Below the pieces are notes generated by a model. That model was given only the letters and a program-made list of their open reading frames with translations, had not been told where the DNA came from and did no database searches. Shown here one piece after another: positions 21,701 to 34,100 of a stretch of 64,000 bases of DNA. The translations under genes and the position numbers were made by a program. The stretch covers positions 2,321,871 through 2,385,870 of the forward strand of contig JAGGNK010007115.1 in the NCBI GenBank assembly GCA_017590115.1. The letters run 5' to 3'. This DNA is from Montifringilla adamsi. Its lineage: Eukaryota > Chordata > Aves > Passeriformes > Passeridae. How positions within the stretch are numbered: position 1 is the stretch's first letter; the number at the start of each line of letters is the position of its first letter.

Positions 21701-23691
21701 AGTGACCATCCAGTGTGGTTTTGTTCTGTGATGTCCCAGCTATCGTGTGGAGGAGCCTCCAGCCTTGGCAGAACTACAGAAGAATGAATGGGATCCTGTG
21801 GTCGCCTGGGCTGAGAAAAGGTGAGAGCTCAGAGGGTTCCTGGCTGCTCAAGGCCCTGCCCTGCTGAGCCCAGCCGCTCTGGTGCTTAGAAGTGCCAGGG
21901 CCACAAGCTCCATGAGCCCTGGGCCTTTTCCCTGGGCTTTGCTAAGGGTTTGGGGGATCATTCCAGGTACAACGTGACAATTGGCTCCTCGACCAGCATC
22001 CTGGGGCCAAACATTCCAGCCAGCACCAAAGAGACCTTTGTCAGCCATCTGGCATCCTACAACATGTGGGCCCTGCAAGGTGAGCAGGGCTGGGCCAGTG
22101 AGGAGGTGGTTCCTCTCCACGGAGCAGGAGAGTGACTGGAATGTTTTTCTTCTCCTGCTCCAAGTGTGGAGGTTTATGTTTTAAATCTGCAGGCCAGGCC
22201 CTGACCTGCTTTTGTCACAGGCAGGGATTCTCTTCAGTGTCACTGGTGTTCAGGATCTGACTGTGCTGTCCCATGAGCTGCTTGCTCCACCTCAGCACAA
22301 ATAACTTCTTTAAGGCCAAACCTTCTAATGATTTAATCCCTAGCTTTGTTGTTACCAGGAAAAGAAATCAGGCTTACTGCTCCAAAGTGCCCACACTGTG
22401 CACTGTGTTCACTTTTTTATCCTTATATCCCACTTAATCTTGCCTGAATCATCTGAATAACACCAAAAGGTAAAGAAATTAAGGGATGTTTGCTTTGCTC
22501 CAGACCTGAATGAACAGCAGGCAGTGAAACCCACAAAAGACACAGAATGCTCGAGCCTGAATGGATATCTCTTCCCTTTGCACAGGGAAAGGTTGTGGCA
22601 GAATAAAAGGAAGTGGTGTCCAGGGCATGGCCTTTGTCACTGTGGTGGCAGGGCCAGCACAATGCTCTGTGCCTGGTGTTAACCACATATCTGAGTGCCC
22701 CAGTGCAGGTGGGAGAATCACTGGCCCTTTCTGAGGGGATACCACAGCCTGCCTGTCTCTTCAGTGTGTGAAGATGCTGCTGTAATGCTGCAGAAAACAG
22801 CCATGAATCTTGTTTGGTTTGGGTTATTCCTTTCCAGGTATAGAATTTGTAATCACCCAGCTGAAATCGCTGATTCTGTCCATGAGCCTGATTGACAGGC
22901 ACATTACAGTAGAGAAAGCTGTGCTTCTGTCTCGCCTGGAGGAAGAATACCAGGTAAATTATGTTACAAAACAGCCCTATAATTCAAATAGCAATAATCT
23001 CAGCATGACAAATGCATCCCCCACCACAAATAACTGGCAGGGGAAGTGCCTGCTATAGCAGGAGACGTTCCACTCCACCAGTCTCTGTGTCTGAGAGCGT
23101 TTGGAGCGTGCTGCTGCAGAGCAACACCATGGGCACACCAGCCCAGAGTGCTCCCAGGGCTGCCAGTTTCTTTTCACAGAGCCCAGATGGCTGCTTTTCT
23201 CCCTCTCTAATCTGAAGTGCAAAGTTGTGGCTGACTTCTCCTGCTGAGGGTTATCCAGCCTGGAGGCTTTGGTAGACACCAAGATATCAAGCTTGCTGGA
23301 AATTAGCTCGATGTGAAGCTCCCCTTGTCCCAAAAGTGGCTGAAGTTGAGAATCTTTTCATCCTCCCGTTAAGAGGCTTTACCTCAGACCCCAGTACAGA
23401 TGAAGCACATCCTGATCCTGAGATATCCCTGCCTCAGCAGTCGAGGATCATCTAAGTTCCTGGGGGGTTTACCTGTGCTTCACAAACATGAGAAGGGAAG
23501 CTGAGGGTTGCTGAGCTGCTTTGAGTATGATCCATGTTCCTCCTCTCCTTCAGATTCGGCGCTGGGGCAACGTGGAGTGGGCCCACGACTACGACCTGTG
23601 TGAGCTGCGTGCTCGCACGGCAGCTGGGACTCTCTTTGTTCACCTCTGCTCAGAGAGCTCAACTGTAAAACACAAGCTGTTGCAGGACTGA
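18449..23691 (+). CDS. ATPAF2: ATP synthase mitochondrial F1 complex assembly factor 2 (8 exons)
   Basis: Mitochondrial matrix chaperone of the ATP12 family that holds the F1 alpha subunit during ATP synthase assembly. Exons: 18449-18578, 19762-19806, 20124-20269, 20695-20792, 21740-21820, 21967-22079, 22838-22953, 23554-23691; 867 nt, 288 aa (human 289), phases consistent. Residues 1-43 are rich in Arg, Pro and Trp with a single acidic residue, fitting a mitochondrial presequence. The ATP12 domain starts near ERKRFYQNVS (44-53) and includes LDHRKLKTPQAKLF; the Trp of TEWD (Trp93) matches human Trp94, mutated in a complex V deficiency. The start follows the human MWR beginning; an in-frame ATG 15 nt upstream (18434) is an alternative. 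It shares a divergent promoter with GID4. Confidence 0.97.
20992..21060. repeat. 23-bp tandem repeat, 3 copies
   Basis: Three head-to-tail copies of a 23-nt unit (tcctctgttgagctctgttt plus tgg); the third copy differs by one base. It lies within ATPAF2 intron 4 and is not coding. Confidence 0.9.
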
Positions 23692-24127
23692 GGCAGCTGG
23701 GCAGGGCACAGAAGGAATATGTCCACCTGGGAATTGCTGGCCTGACCCAGTGGATGGTAGCTACCTTTCTGCCATTCCGCTTTTCCTGGGATCAGCTTCA
23801 TGTGCTGTGGTTTTGTGGGCAACTCTGCAGTTGGATTGCCTGCTGCAGTGCAGCACACAAGGAGAAGAGGTCAAGGTGAGTTTCCTCTGAATCCCCAAGC
23901 CAGCAGCTCTGTCCTTTCCTGGTGTCTGTAACTCATCAGAGGAGCTCCCACGGAAGAAACAGCTTCCTGGGCAGGGCACGGCACAGACATACCCAGCATA
24001 TGCCACATGTCTTCATAGCTGCCAGCTCCTGACACACACTTGTTATGGAAATCTGAAAACAGACTCCACTGCATCTGTTGTTCATCCCTCAGCGTGCCTG
24101 TCTGTAACACCAGGGTCTCTGTGTTCC

Positions 24128-24133
24128 ATTAAA
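24128..24133 (+). terminator. ATPAF2: ATPAF2 polyadenylation signal (ATTAAA)
   Basis: ATTAAA lies about 440 nt after the ATPAF2 stop codon and is followed by a GT-rich stretch (tgtgtgtctttgtctt) suitable as a downstream element. It implies a transcript end near 24150. Confidence 0.7.
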
Positions 24134-24154
24134 GACTCGCCCCTGTGAGGTACC

Positions 24155-25025
24155 AAAAGCTGTGTGTCTTTGTCTTAGTCACCAAACTGTGGGGTGGGTC
24201 CTGAGCTGCCAGGTTGTGGGCAGCTGCTGGGATGGCTCCAGGTATTAAAAATCACAGATCAGAGCAGACACTAACTACTGTGTGAAGCAGTCCATGCAGC
24301 TGAGGAGTTAGCAAGGAGACAACCGTGTATTCCTGGAGCAAGAGGGGTAAAACCTGGGCTCCAGCCATCTTCAGAAGCACAGAGCATGATGAGCTGAATC
24401 TGCGTTTGACAGCACCAGCCACGGGGTTTTCTGAGACCTGCTCTGCCCCTGGTGAGCACGCAGCCACCCTCTCGTTTAACCTTCCCACCTTCTCCTTGCT
24501 GCCTGCCTGGAGCAGCAGCACCCTGGCCAGCACTGTTCCTCAGAAGCTGCCCACAGGCGAGCGTGGCAGCGCCTGTCACCGAGCAAGGAGGGGAATTAAT
24601 GACTCCTCACTCGGCTGTCGCGAGCGGCGGCGCGTGAGCTCCTGTGGAACCATTGATTTCCCTTCCTGCTGGCTGGGGGCTGCTCTGCTCACGCTGCAGA
24701 AAGCCGATTGTGAGAAGGGGTGAGAAGATGAAGCTCCCAGGCATACGGAGCCCCCGCCAGCCTTGTGCTTGCTGAGCTGGAAACCTGCTGTTATCTCGGG
24801 GGTGGTTTGATGGAGAGTGTTCCTCTCCCGAGCTGCTGCCTCGTGCCAGCAGCTCACAGGTTCCTGCCACTGAGCTCACAGGTATCGAAGCTTTCAGGCA
24901 TGATATGCTGCGATGATTTGGTTCAATCAGCTCACAGCTGATCCATAACCCCTTGTGACCAGGTCTGAGTTGTCTGCACGGGCTTTGTGCCAATGTGATG
25001 GAAGAGACAGGGCTTTGGATGCTTT
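24155..25025. other. Intergenic spacer between the ATPAF2 and DRC3 3' ends
   Basis: About 870 bp between two converging genes. I recognise no repeat, RNA gene or conserved coding exon. Several open frames on both strands are short, overlap one another and have no family resemblance. Confidence 0.6.
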
Positions 25026-25045
25026 TCCAGAGTCAAGAAGTAGCT

Positions 25046-25051
25046 TTTATT
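25046..25051 (-). terminator. DRC3: DRC3 polyadenylation signal (AATAAA)
   Basis: TTTATT on the plus strand reads AATAAA on the minus strand, 129 nt past the DRC3 stop codon (25182-25180). It gives a short 3' UTR and a tail-to-tail arrangement with ATPAF2. Confidence 0.75.
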
Positions 25052-25179
25052 TGCAGTTTATGGTGGGATGGAAGAAATTTGCATTTGGTCTGAAATGTCC
25101 CAGGCAGCTTGGCCATGGAGAGGCAGCTGTTCCTGCTGGGGGCTGTCCTGTGTGCTGCAGCTGAGGCAGTAGCCCAGCA

Positions 25180-28100
25180 TTATTCTGTAGGCTCCAGGAT
25201 CACTGTGCTATCCAGCTCCTTCTGCAGAGTGTTGATGAAGCAAATGATCTTCTCGATACAGGCACGGTTCCTGTCATTCTCAGTTTGGAAAGCCTGGACA
25301 GATTGAAACCAAGCAGTGAATCTGCAGGCGTGTCAGGGTCCAGCAAAGATCTGTGAGTGTCCTTGCCACTTGGGCCAGACCTGTCAGTGCCCCATCCCCC
25401 TGAGTGTGAGGGTCTCTTACCTTCTCTGTCACTGACTTCTGCCACTGGTAGGTGTTGGAGAGCATGTCGCTCTCTCGCTTGTCGATCTTCCGCAGGCGGA
25501 TGCTGTGGGACACGTTGATGATGTTGACAACGGTGTTTTTCTTCTTAAAGAGCTGGGAGGTAACGTGACCAGATGAGAGGAGGGGTGAGCACACAATGAA
25601 CGAGCAGCACAGCAGTGCTCAGAGGGAGAAACCCTCTGTCTCAACCTGGCAAATCCCTTTTCATCGGGATGAATCCAGGGCTCTGCCCTTGGCCTTGCTG
25701 AGGTGTAATGGGGCATTATCCCTAACACAGGTGGGGAAACAGAGGCAGCACCCTTGGCCCCACATGCTGGAATGGGGCAAGCAGGGCTGCCGTGCAGCTG
25801 GTGTGGAAGAAAGGCTGTATATGCTCCAGCCTGGAAATGGAAAATCACACTTGGAAGGGATTCCTGCACTGCTGGCACTGGCTGTAAATCTTCATTTTTG
25901 GAAAGTCCCAGCTTCTAATGGAAGCGGTGACTTCCCTCGTGGCTCTAAATAGAGGGTGGCTTCACTAACCCATAATGAGTCTCCTCCTGCAGCCAAGTGC
26001 AGCTGTTGGGTAAATGAATTCCCTTCTCCATGGGAATGGATGGCAGTGAAGCAAAATGGGTGCACGGCAGCGGTGCGGAACCGCCACCATCTGCACAGGC
26101 CATAAAGCAGCAGCTCCCCCGGGGGCTCAGGGGTCTGGTTTGTGTCTGTCAGCTCGTGATTACCTGGAGTGACAGGGGGCTGGCATAATCTGGACAGAGC
26201 AAAACCACAGCTAATGCAAATTTAAGTAATTTAGCCACTAAATGAAGGAATTATGGAGGCAAAAAAGGCAGCAGCGTTGCTGAGTGGAGCACTGCAATGA
26301 TGTTGGTGCTTTTGGAAAGGTTCCTGGGATCTTTGCTTGCACAGCAAGACTGAGGGCTTGGTGGAAGGCTCCATTTAAAGTGTCATGTCCTGCCTCCAGA
26401 TCAGCTCATGGGCTCAGGAGCTCCAGGAGGGGATTTTGAAATCACTGAGGCAAACAGCCCTGGTGTAAGAAATTCAGAGCAATGTTGGGATTCTGCTGAG
26501 GGAGCAGGGAGAGTCTGAACAAAACCAGCTGTGAGGGAGTGCAGCAAAGATGCTGCCTGGAAATCAGCCAGAGCAGTGAGTGAGTTGTGCTGGAGGCAGG
26601 AGAGAGATTTCATCAGCACCTCTCCTGGGCTGCTGCCACCAGCTCTGGCAGTGCCCAGGGAAACCTGCAGTGCAATTATCTCCTGTCCTAGTCAGTGGAG
26701 ATGTTTGGAGGCACCACAGTTCAGCCAAGCAGCAGGACCCTCTAGGAAGGAGGTTTTGCTGTGGTTCAGGTATGGCTCTGGCAGCACTGAGCCTCCTGGA
26801 AACCCTGTCCCTTCAGAGAAGAGACTATGGCCTCATTTTCTTGCCTACTGTCTCACAGAGATGAATTGTTTTGGTGCCCTCACCTTTCGAAGATCATCTG
26901 GAAAATCCTCTTCAAGCTCATAGTGGTCCACTTTCTTCAGGGTGGCCTTGACAATCTCCATCAGCTTTTCAAGGTGTTGATTTTCAAGGTCCCGGCACTG
27001 GCTAAACGTACAGAACGTGGTTAAGGAAACAGCTGACCACAGCACTCATCTGTGGAGATTAAATGACCTCCTGTAACTGGGAGCAAGTGTCTGCACAGGG
27101 GGACTCTGCAGAAATGAGCCTGGCTGCTCCCAGAAGCTGCTGTAGTGTCAGGATATCAGGATACACACTCTCAGTTCTCAGTCACACACCGAGTCTCATC
27201 TTTGCTGCCAAATTTGACAGAGGACTGAGAGAGGACCTAGGATTGCCAGGGAAATTGGAAGAGGCCTCCAGGTGAAAGCTAAGCTCTGAATGCACTGCAA
27301 TTATTTGCACCAGGCCATCAGATTTCTAGATTTAAAGCAGCGTGACCTGACACTCAAGCACTTCAGTATTCTCATATAACTTTTTTTCAGCACACATCAA
27401 AAATACAAAAATGAACACCATTTAAAGAGTATTCAACCAGAATTGTAGATATTTCATTTACTGCTGTGGCAGGAATGTACCTAGACAACAGTCTAACCAC
27501 ATCTTCCCTCTGTTTTGTCTTCTCTGCATGGAGAAGAAAGGAAGATTCCCAACAGGGTGAAAGCTGCCTAAATCCTACAGAATTCCAGCACAGTAGAATT
27601 TAGATCTTTCTGTGCTCTCCAGAGTCTCCACATAAAGAAGATAGGCACCTTAAATAACCATTCCTCAAGGCTGGGAAAAGATATTTTCTATTGATTAAAA
27701 AAAAAAAAAAAAAAAGTTTTTATACTGGGAGCTCATTTTTGGATTTAGAGGTGAGGTGTAGGTCCAGGCCAACCTACTGTGAAAAGGATATATCCCTTGA
27801 ATGTTTTCAGTGAATGCTGATGCTATGGCATCAATGCTTCTTTTAAAATCCTGTAACAGTTCCTTAACAGAGGGGAAAAAGAGGAAATATCACAATGAAA
27901 ACTTGCAGAAACGTAACAGGGAGTCAGAGAGTCTAGGAAGAATCTACAATTTATTGCAATTTGGACTCACTGCTGTTATTAGCATAGTCAGAAACTGAAC
28001 TGCCTCAGGCATTTAAAGTGTCTGGAATAAGCCAGGGGATCCTTTGTTACCCTCAGCTAAGCAGTGCCTGGAGAGGGCTGCATTCCTGCAGCCTCCTTGT

Positions 28101-31100
28101 CCTTGGCTGTGTGAAGAGCCTCTTGTCAGAAGCACAACCCCTGCCTGGGCTTCACTGCAGCTCTTGGTTTAGTCCTCAGAAATTAAAACTGCAGCTTCCC
28201 TCTCTCAGAAATGGCTGATGGAGAATCTGTCAAGTGTTGCACTTAAATGTCTTGGGAGCTGAATCCTGCAAATCCAGCAGGGCACACAGGGAGAAATGTT
28301 TCTGCTCATCCCATCAGTGATTGCAGATATGTAAGGGCCAACTCAAAAAAACACTAAATAGGCACAATCCTGATGCAGTGAGGATCCATTTTGAGCTGCT
28401 GCTTTCTGCCATCCATGCTCACAAAACTAAACTGCTGCACACAGGCCACAGCTCCTGCCTGCTCATTTTTAAACTGATTATTTTGGGTTTTTTCCTTCCG
28501 TGAAGATGCTCATCAGCAGCCCTGCCCTAGTTTTTGAGGAAAAGTCTGGGGAGGAAAAGGCAGCTATTATGCAAGCAAATGCAGCAAGCTGAGCAGGAAT
28601 GTGTATAATCTTCTAGCAAAGATCAGCTTCAAAGAATGACACCTCTAGAATTCCAAATGCATACCCCATGCTATGCAGCAACTTGTGCAGACCTATAAAG
28701 TGATTGCACAACCTCCCTGCCTCCAAAGTGTGGGAAATCAGCTTGGATAGATGTGATGGACATACTGTGTTCTGCTCTGAGAAACAGAAATCTGCTGTAA
28801 GGTATCAAGGTCCAGGGCCTTTGAACAGAAAAAGATAGGAACAAAACATTTTCCTGAGTGGAAGTCCTGTGCCTCCCTCTTTGTGACAGAAGGCTGCAGT
28901 GACAGAGAAGTGACCCCACAACGTTCTGGCTGTGAGGTTTCACAGGTGTGAGCTTGGATCTCACCTCCAGGTCGCTGGATACCAGTGCTTCCAAGGTCAT
29001 GAGTGCATCCCACAGCTGATGGATGTCCTCCTTGCCCTGGGCTCGTTTAGACTCAGCAATTTCACCACTCCTCTCCTGATAAAGCTCATCCAGCCTCTAA
29101 ACACAGAGATACATGAATTATAGTTTGTGTTCAGCACTCCATTGCAATTTAATTAACTTGTTACATGTGTGAGAAAAGTTCCTGCTGCTGATTAGCTGAA
29201 ATGAAATGTGATGATTCAGGGAAGTCTCCAGATTTACATAGTGGGTAGTCAACAGTTCTGAGGTTTGCTACTGCAGGGGGATTGGGAAAACTCTTCCTCA
29301 TCCTCCACTTGCAGAAGACTTTGCTCCTTCTATGCTTCCCTTCATTTCCAGCAAAAAAGAACAATATTTAATTATTGACATTGCTGGCTGTGAAGAAGAA
29401 ATTAACAATTGTTTTGGAGAAAGAAAGGTAGTTGTAAATCCTGATCCACTTCCTGCCAGGGAGAATCTTGACTGACTTCCAGTAGGGTCAGGATTTAGTA
29501 TTCTGAATATGGAATACCTATCATTGCCTGCCTTCCTCTTACAGCAAGGATTTATTGCCCTTCAGAATTATGTATTGATGTCACTTTTGTATCAGGCAAG
29601 ATTTATGTTTGCTTGGATCAAAAAAAAAAAAAAAATCCTCTTGCGCTGAATGTGTTATTTTCAAGTCTGTTTAAAATCAGTTAGCAATCAACTGTTTAAC
29701 AAAGGAGGGAAAATATATATGTTTTATTATGTCTAATCCACTTCTCCTGAGAGGGAATGGAATGGGGGGAAATAAAGAATTCTGTTAAAAACCCCTGCCA
29801 AGGCTTGTGTCTGGAAATGGGGTGGATTACCCAAACTTTGCAGTTTAAAAGGGGGAAGGGGAGAGCAAGGTGTCTTCTTCTCTAATGTAAACAAGTTAGG
29901 AGGCTCAAAAGGCCCCAGAGCCACTCAAGCTGCACCTCTGGGAGCAAAAACTTCAAAGTTCAAGGCCTTTAATCCTCCGTAACCAACTTCAGAGAGCACA
30001 GTGATTTCACAGGTTACCCAAGTTTACATGAAAGGATTACAGACAGACAAACAGCCCTAAGAACAGCTCACAGACTGCAGTCTGCTGGGACCTCTGTGCC
30101 TTTTGAACTCCTCCAGCAATTTTAAATGATGGGGAAATGATGTTAAAACACTGTGCTTGGTTTTGACACAAACTCCTCTAATATTTACATCGAAACTGGC
30201 ATGCTGACCCCTGTGTCCTGTGTATAGAGAATCACAGAATCCCAGAATGGTTTGGATTGACAAAGACCTTTAAGATCATCCAGTCACACACCCTGCCATG
30301 GGCAGGGACACCTTCCACTGTCCCAGGTGGCTCCAAGCCCTGTCTGACCTGGCTTTGGACACTTCCAGGGATGGGGCAGCCACAGCTTCTGTGGGAATCT
30401 GTACCAGGGCCTCCCCACCCTCACAGGGAAGGATTTCTTCCTAATATTTAATCTAATTTCTTCCTAATATTCCATCTAAGCCACCCCTCCTTCAGCTTTA
30501 GGCCATTCCCCCTTGTCACCCCTTGCAGCCCAATCCACAGCTGAGCCTGTAGGTCAGACAGAGGTGAAGGGGTAAAGTCTGGCCTCAGCTGTGTATCTTT
30601 GGGTTTTGCTGTTGTTTCTTTGTTTTTGTAGGTTTTGCAGGGTTTGTTTTGCTGGTTTAGGTTTTTTTCATGGAAGATACAGTGAGAATTCAAGCACAAG
30701 TTAACTGAACATTCAAATCAAACTTCTGGTTGGAACGAGATGCTCTTTAAGGTCCCTCCCAACCCCAACCAATCTGCAGTTCTGTGACTCTGGCAGTGCT
30801 GCCAGCTCCTAAAGCTGCTGGGTGCAGATTTCCAGCGTGAGTCAGCAAGGTTCAAGGCCCTGGGAGCAGAGTGACTCAGCAGCTGTCAGCCTGTGACAGG
30901 CACTGAAATAAAAGTGACCTGGTTTCCAGCAGGAGCCGGAGCTTGTGACTCTGCTGGTGTCACTTGTCAGGGACTTGCTCTCTCAGCTGACAGTGTCACC
31001 AAGCTTTAGCCCTCCCTTATTTTTTTTTTTTTTATTTTTTTTTTTTTTCCCTGTGGAAACAAAATCATGACCCATCTATTATACATGGTTAGAAAGGGAT

Positions 31101-34100
31101 CCAGCTAGAAGCTACGCCCTGAGCAGCCACAATGGGTGGCTGTAGTTGAGCAGAATGAAAAGAGAGAGTTTCTGCTTTAAAGGACTAGAAATACATTAAA
31201 ATAACTTTCTCTAATTTTTTTTTTTTTTGTTATAGTTCTTTGAGCTGTTGTTGAAAAAATGAACTGAAGCAGAAAATTACTTGAAAATAAACTGAATACC
31301 CTGCAATTTCCTTCCTTTTCTTCCTGGTTTTTCAATGAAGGAAGAGTTATTGGAGCTTCAAAAAGAAGGGGAGTAGCAGTAAACATCTATCTATCTATCT
31401 TAAAAATCAACTTTATAAAAATATTTAAACTAAAAGGAAGGTTGAGCATTTCCATTTTCTTAAATATTGGTGGCATTAATGGTACAGGATGTAGAGAAAT
31501 CATGTATCAAACAAACAAAAGTATAACATTACCCTTTGGTTCCGGCTCTCAAAATCTGAGATTATTCTCTTGCTTTCTTGCTGGTTGACTGCCAGAATTT
31601 CATGGACCCTTTTGTAGAATTTAGAGACTTCAGCTTCTCGTTTTTCATACTCTTCCAGTCCATAGTTGTACAGGTTTTCACAAAGTAAGACAAACCCCTT
31701 CTCGTATGTGACAGCAGAGTCAAGGTCTTTTGCTTGTTCAGTGGAGCAACACGTTATGTTCCTTCTGCCTCTGCAAATCTGAGCAACAAGAGCTACGAGC
31801 TACTTTTATGTAAACTCTGTGGTTCTTGCTGGGAGCTGCCAAATATTCTGTCTGGGGCAGGACTGGGTCACCCATTCACGTTTTATGCATAGAATTTTGC
31901 TGCCTTAAGGGTATGGAGAAAGCTATGGCAACTTGAGGGGGAAAAAAGGCCTTGAGGAAGAGAAAAAATACATTCACTTGTCTGACTCTTCTGACACAGC
32001 AGCAGAAGGAAGCCTACAACCCTATCTGTCTTCACAAGTGTGAATACAGTGCCTGTGTAGTTAATAAATACAGCTCTGGAGCCCACAGCCAGAGCAAAGA
32101 ATAAACTACTGACTTGGTAGCATCACAAAAATAACGCCAATTTTTCTTCTGCTATTATCTTGGCAATGGAATTGTTTCTGGAGTCTATTGTAGTTAAGCC
32201 GTGATGCATTTTTCCCCAACAGTGTAATGCAATTTTAAGGAAGGTCAAGTTACTGGCCTTGACAATACTCTATTAATCTGAATGTGAAAAGAAAAAAGAA
32301 AAAAAAAAAGTGTCTGCTTTCTGCTCCCCTGTGTAGGAGCAATGATCAGAAAAATGTGCTGGCCTGGAAACTTCCCGTTGCCAGTTCTGGCAGGTTGTGA
32401 GATGTGCGACTTGTATCGTTCTGATTAGTCTGTTCCTATCTCCTACCACTTCAATTTCAACATGATTTTAGCAACTGCGCTCTTACAGTCTAACAGACAG
32501 AGATTTATCTTCCAGCTCATTTTAAACTTTAAGTGGATTCCAGACTTAAAGAAAGTACAAAGTCTTGATTCTTGAAGGGTCAGAAAAGGAGGCTACCAAA
32601 ATCGTGTTTGATTCAAGGGAAGGAAAAGGAATATGGTAATTACAACGGTGAGAATTTAAAATGCTGGGATCTCATGACCTGTTGGGGATAGAAATGAGTG
32701 GTTTTACAAATGGGATGTCTCAAGCTGGGCTGGCCAGCTTGTCAGTAATATAAACCATTTGTTTGGAGACCTCATATTTCACAAGATATCATGCCTTAAA
32801 GCTGTCAGTGGTCTCACAGCCTTGCAGTGTAACTTTTGGTACCGTTCCAAAATTGAACACAGACTGTCTCAGATCTTAGATCAATGTAGCTTTCAGCTCT
32901 GGACAAAAGCAACAGATGAAGAGTCCCTGTGGATCCACTTCCTTCTTAACTCAAGGCATTACCTGTTAGCTGTAGGTATTCCAAACCCAGGAAGGATATG
33001 CCTGCAGCAGGTCCTCCACTCCAGGGAGGGAAGCCAGTTTGGCAGCTTCTCCCTCCTCTTCATGCAGACTGTCAAACAGGAATGATCCATTCAGGTACTC
33101 AACAAAGGCTGCCTTTGAAGAGAAACAGAGCAAAATAAGTAAAATAGAGATGCCAGCCTGCTGCCAGTCCTCAGGATGTGCCTCTCCTGTGAGCACCCCA
33201 GCAGCAGCAGAACATGGGTGCAGACACAGTTACATGGACACTGCAGAAACACCAAGCAAGCCACAAAAGCACCTTGCAACTGAACTGAAACCCATCCCAG
33301 GGACTTTGCTGCTACAGCTCTGTAGCCTAAGGATAGAAAACTGTTTAATCTTGTATCAGATGCCTGAACCATTAAACGGTTTGGGCTGGAAGGGACACTA
33401 AAGATCATCCAGTCACTGCCCCTGCCATGGGCAGAGACACCTTCCACTGTCCCAGGTTGCTCCAAGCCCCATCCAATCTGGCCTGGAACACTTCAGGGAT
33501 GGGGCAGCCACAGCTTCTCTGGGCAACCTGTGCCTGTTGCCAGTATAAGACATTACCACACACAAACATTTATTGCAAGGCTGTTTAGCCTTTCAGATAA
33601 GGAGTTGGTGAACTTTGGGGAGGTTCAAAGGGAAGAGTTGCAGCACCCTTCCTGGCACTAAACACTAAACTAAAGCCACTCTGATCATACAGAGGTCTGG
33701 AAAACAGAACCAGGCTACAATTGAAAGCACCATTCCACCTGGTCTTGCTTTTAGCCCAGTCACAGGACTACAGTGATCTCCCAAAGTCCTGGAGAGTTTA
33801 ACCATAAAACTAATGAAAAGCTTGATTTAGTGTGAAGGAGGAAAAAAAAGTCACTTCACCATGAAAATGTTAACATTTCCCTCAGACCTGTAATTTTCTT
33901 AATCTCACGTCAGGCTGATAAGCTCCCTAGGTATGATTTACTCTTTAGCTTTGCAGGGTCTCTGTCTGTAGTTTCATTGTTCAGCCCAAAGAATTATGCT
34001 CCCCCACATCATGTGTATTCCACAGCAGCTCCTGTTTCCATCCAAAAGATAAGATTCAGAGATCACAGACATCTCTGAGCCTTAGTTTTAGCAGAGTCGA

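Noticed and set aside
27693..27715. A-tract as the tail of a processed pseudogene or retroposon
   Set aside because: No coding-like or SINE/LINE body precedes it and no flanking direct repeats were recognised. The same holds for the tracts near 29620, 31020, 45360, 48165 and 57730.
32970..33000. GT donors (TGG|GTTTGG and ACAG|GTAATG) to end DRC3 coding exon 6 with ordinary GT-AG splicing
   Set aside because: The first gives the wrong phase for the next exon and adds residues with no counterpart in the human protein. The second lies beyond an in-frame TAA. The AT-AC solution fits phase, motifs and homology.
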